Positions 59,138-64,000 of a DNA stretch of 64,000 nucleotides are shown one piece after another. A program made the position numbers and the translations under genes. Source of the stretch: G963422445 sp963422445 (GTDB lineage: Bacteria; Pseudomonadota; Alphaproteobacteria; Thalassobaculales; Thalassobaculaceae); assembly GCA_963422445.2 (NCBI GenBank), contig OY729512.2:1116001-1180000 (forward strand). The letters run 5' to 3'. The notes below the pieces were generated by a model. The model did no database searches, was not told the origin of the DNA, and was given only the letters and a program-made list of their open reading frames with translations. Every line of letters starts with the position of its first letter. Within the stretch, counting starts at the first letter, position 1.

Positions 59138-60331
59138 CTATCCCAGAAGGTCGACGAAACGCCGGAACAGGTGATGCGCGTCTTGTGGGCCCGGCGATGC
59201 TTCGGGATGAAATTGCACGGAGAAAATCGGCCGGCCGCGGACTTTGATTCCTTCGATCGTATTGTCGAACAGCGAGCGGTGGGTGACCTCGACCGTGTCC
59301 GGCAGCGTACCTTCGGAAATCACGAAACCATGGTTCTGGCTTGTTATCTCGATCCGTGACGTGGCAAGGTCCTTGACCGGATGATTGGCGCCACGATGGC
59401 CCATATGCATTTTCTCGGTCTGGGCGCCAAGCGCCAGGCACAACATCTGATGACCGAGGCAGATGCCGAAAATCGGTTTGCCGCTGTCCACCAGCCGGGC
59501 GATTTCCGGTACCGTATAGGCTCCGGTCGCCGCTGGGTCGCCTGGGCCATTGGCGAGAAAGATGCCGTCGGGACGCCGGGCGAGGATATCTTCGGCGCTG
59601 GTGTCGGCCGGGACCAGGGTTACCTTGCAGCCGAGCTGGACAAGATTTCGCAGGATGTTGCGCTTGGCCCCGAAATCCATCGCCACAACATGGTGCCGCG
59701 CCGGTGGCGGAGTCTGGTAGTCGCCGCAATCGTCATTCCGGAAGGCCCAGGTGCCGCTGGTCCAGTCGACGCTTTGACGGCATGACACGCTGGCGGCGAG
59801 ATCCATCCCTTCAAGGCCCGGCCAGCTGGCCGCCTGGTCCCGCAGGGCCGGGATGTCGAACCGGCCGTCCGGAACATGGGCGAGCGTACCGTTCGGGGCG
59901 CCGAGATCGCGGATGCGCCGGGTCAGGCGGCGGGTGTCGACGCCGCTGATGCCGGGTATTCCGCAGGATCTCAGCCACTCGTCGAAATGGCGTTTGGCCC
60001 GGTAGTTTGACGAATCGGTCATGGCGGCCCGCAGAATCAGCCCGAGCGCATGCGGCGTCGCGGTTTCGATGTCCTGCGCGTTGGCGCCGACATTGCCGAT
60101 ATGCGGGAAGGTAAACGTGATGATCTGCCCGGCATAGGAGGGGTCGGTCATGATCTCCTGATAGCCGGTCATCGCGGTATTGAAGCAGACTTCGCCGACC
60201 GTGGTTCGGGCCGCTCCGAGGCCCCGTCCCCAAAAGACAGCGCCGTCGGCAAGAACCAGGGCCGCCGTGGCACCTGCCGGTTGTGCTGGCAATGCTTTCC
60301 GGGCAGGACCGGTCGCTTCCGCGTCCGCCAT
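59138..60331 (-). CDS. carA: Carbamoyl-phosphate synthase small subunit
   Basis: A 397-residue glutamine amidotransferase subunit. The N-terminal domain includes EVCFNTAMTGYQEIMTDPSYA and GISGVDTRRLTRRIR; the class I triad is Cys in PIFGICLGHQMLCLALG and His/Glu in FSVQFHPEASPGP. The frame is open 21 codons further upstream, but MADAEATGPARKA at 60331 gives a standard length. It supplies ammonia to CarB. Its promoter should lie in the AT-rich stretch shared with the divergent YqeY gene. Confidence 0.96.
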   Translation of the reverse strand: MADAEATGPARKALPAQPAGATAALVLADGAVFWGRGLGAARTTVGEVCFNTAMTGYQEIMTDPSYAGQIITFTFPHIGNVGANAQDIETATPHALGLILRAAMTDSSNYRAKRHFDEWLRSCGIPGISGVDTRRLTRRIRDLGAPNGTLAHVPDGRFDIPALRDQAASWPGLEGMDLAASVSCRQSVDWTSGTWAFRNDDCGDYQTPPPARHHVVAMDFGAKRNILRNLVQLGCKVTLVPADTSAEDILARRPDGIFLANGPGDPAATGAYTVPEIARLVDSGKPIFGICLGHQMLCLALGAQTEKMHMGHRGANHPVKDLATSRIEITSQNHGFVISEGTLPDTVEVTHRSLFDNTIEGIKVRGRPIFSVQFHPEASPGPQDAHHLFRRFVDLLG

Positions 60332-60640
60332 TACGATAATATCCTCGCGAGTATGATTGGCACCGTTGATACGCGATGGCGAGCGATGGGTCAAGCTCTA
60401 TTGTGCTTGAAAAATATTCGTATTTTCAATATGTTAATATTCTTGATTCAACCTTCCGGACTCCCGTCGCGGTGATCCGGCGGATGCATTCCGGATCGCA
60501 ATCGCGGACGTTCGCGCAACAAAACATCGGATGCCGTAGCAAAACTGTTGCGCCGGCCGCCGATTGCATTTTAAGTGTCATGTCTGGGCGGCCATTCAGT
60601 GATGGCGTCGCCGGGACTGTTCAGACAAGGGACTTAAGAG
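60332..60640. promoter_or_regulatory. AT-rich divergent promoter region of carA and YqeY gene
   Basis: An unusually AT-rich patch (60400-60455) in an otherwise GC-rich window. It includes a near-palindrome at 60407-60429 (TTGAAAAATA, TTCG, TATTTTCAA), which could be an operator or a small hairpin. Promoter elements are not resolved; the assignment rests on position and composition. Confidence 0.45.
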
Positions 60641-61099
60641 GTGATCCGTACGGAATTGAACGAAGCCCTCAAGACGGCCATGAAGGCGCAGGACAAATGC
60701 ACTGTGGGCACCATCAGGTTGATTTTGGCGGCACTCAAGGATCGCGATATCTGCGCGCGGGCCGAGGGCAACGAGGACGGCGTTCCAGAGTCCGATATCC
60801 TGGCGCTGTTGCAAACGATGATCAAACAACGCAGGGAGTCGATCCGGCTGTATGAAGAAGGCGGGCGCGAGGAACTGGCCGCGCAGGAGCGTGAGGAGAT
60901 CGAGGTGATCCGTCGTTTCATGCCAGAACCGCTGGTCGGCGATGCGTTGAATGCCGCGGTCACCTGCGCCATCAAGTCAGTTGGTGCGCAGGGTATGAAG
61001 GACATGAGCAGGACCATGGCGTTCCTTAAACAGACCTATGCAGGCCGGATCGATTTTTCGACAGCAAGCGGCATCGTTCGGCAGACACTGACAAGATAG
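60641..61099 (+). CDS. YqeY/GatB-like family protein
   Basis: A 152-residue protein of the YqeY family, related to the tail domain of the tRNA amidotransferase subunit GatB. Helical throughout; typical segments are MIRTELNEALKTAMKAQDK, LLQTMIKQRRESIRLYEEGGR, EEIEVIRRFMPEPL and GMKDMSRTMAFLKQ. The GTG start has AAGAGG just before it. Its role is uncertain but suspected to be in tRNA amidation or RNA binding. It is divergent from carA, a conserved neighbourhood in alphaproteobacteria. Confidence 0.9.
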   Translation: MIRTELNEALKTAMKAQDKCTVGTIRLILAALKDRDICARAEGNEDGVPESDILALLQTMIKQRRESIRLYEEGGREELAAQEREEIEVIRRFMPEPLVGDALNAAVTCAIKSVGAQGMKDMSRTMAFLKQTYAGRIDFSTASGIVRQTLTR

Positions 61100-61362
61100 T
61101 CCTTCGTGGTTGGCTGAACGGCAGCTCTCGGCGTGACGGCCGCGGGTGGAACACATTGGTGATGGTGGGACACGCCGCCACTACGCGGGTTCGGCGTGGC
61201 GACTGCTGTCCTTGTTGGACTGTCTGAGCCCATACAGCCGGTTCGGCGCCGTTTGAAGCGGGATGGCAGCAGCCCACGCACGGCGGTTGCTGCCGATCCT
61301 GAAAACAAGAGGGCATCGAGCGCGGTATCAATGCTCTCTTGTAATTTTCATCACGCCTCCGG
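61100..61362. other. Intergenic stretch between convergent genes
   Basis: About 260 bp between the YqeY gene and the clpB stop. No gene and no clear terminator hairpin was found. Confidence 0.4.
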
Positions 61363-63984
<2,622 letters not shown>

Positions 63985-64000
63985 TGCATTCACTCCCTTT

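Overview
The window looks like the chromosome of a GC-rich alphaproteobacterium. The evidence is the block aroQ-accB-accC-aat facing a Complex I NDUFA12 subunit, MlaD and a DUF2155 protein, together with an ELM1-family protein and a soxBDAG operon; these families and this order are typical of the class. No rRNA or tRNA gene, CRISPR array or phage is visible. Many genes are broken and many insertion sequences are decayed and nested. This suggests relaxed selection, perhaps a host-associated or recently bottlenecked lineage, but that is inference and not something the sequence proves.

Layout. 0.3-7.4 kb: DMT exporter (-); NDUFA12, mlaD and DUF2155 (+); aat, accC, accB and aroQ (-); an orphan TRAP substrate-binding protein (+) with a clear terminator. 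7.7-18.5 kb: a broken IS630 transposase, an IS5 fragment, a VOC protein, a PaaK-like ligase, an M32 carboxypeptidase pseudogene split by an IS inside an IS, then rnhA and thrB, and a 1456-bp IS with a 9-bp target duplication. 18.5-26.4 kb: lipoprotein, acyl-CoA carboxylase beta subunit, tandem glycine riboswitch with gcvT-gcvH-gcvP, and a secreted protein. 26.7-35.5 kb: a second copy of the 1.5-kb IS, a nest of four transposable elements whose target duplications can all be read, and an IS1634-like remnant. 35.5-46 kb: MttB-family methyltransferase, a membrane protein with a frame break at a 42-bp palindrome, soxB-soxD-soxA-soxG, an SPFH-NfeD pair and aspC. 46.2-64 kb: metallophosphoesterase, a Leu/Phe/Val dehydrogenase pseudogene, LysR regulator, trxB, a large protein that appears to combine RNA polymerase alpha-CTD-like, sigma region 4 and winged-helix modules, ELM1, greA, carB, carA, a YqeY protein and clpB.

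How the genes fit together. MttB-family methyltransferase, heterotetrameric sarcosine oxidase and a glycine-controlled cleavage system form a plausible route from methylated amines or betaine through sarcosine and glycine to one-carbon units; the dimethylglycine step is not in this window. accB and accC serve fatty-acid synthesis, carAB pyrimidine and arginine synthesis, and thrB threonine synthesis. The least understood intact gene is the 2.5-kb alpha-CTD/sigma-4/winged-helix ORF at 50.9-53.5 kb, and it is the best candidate for undescribed biology here.
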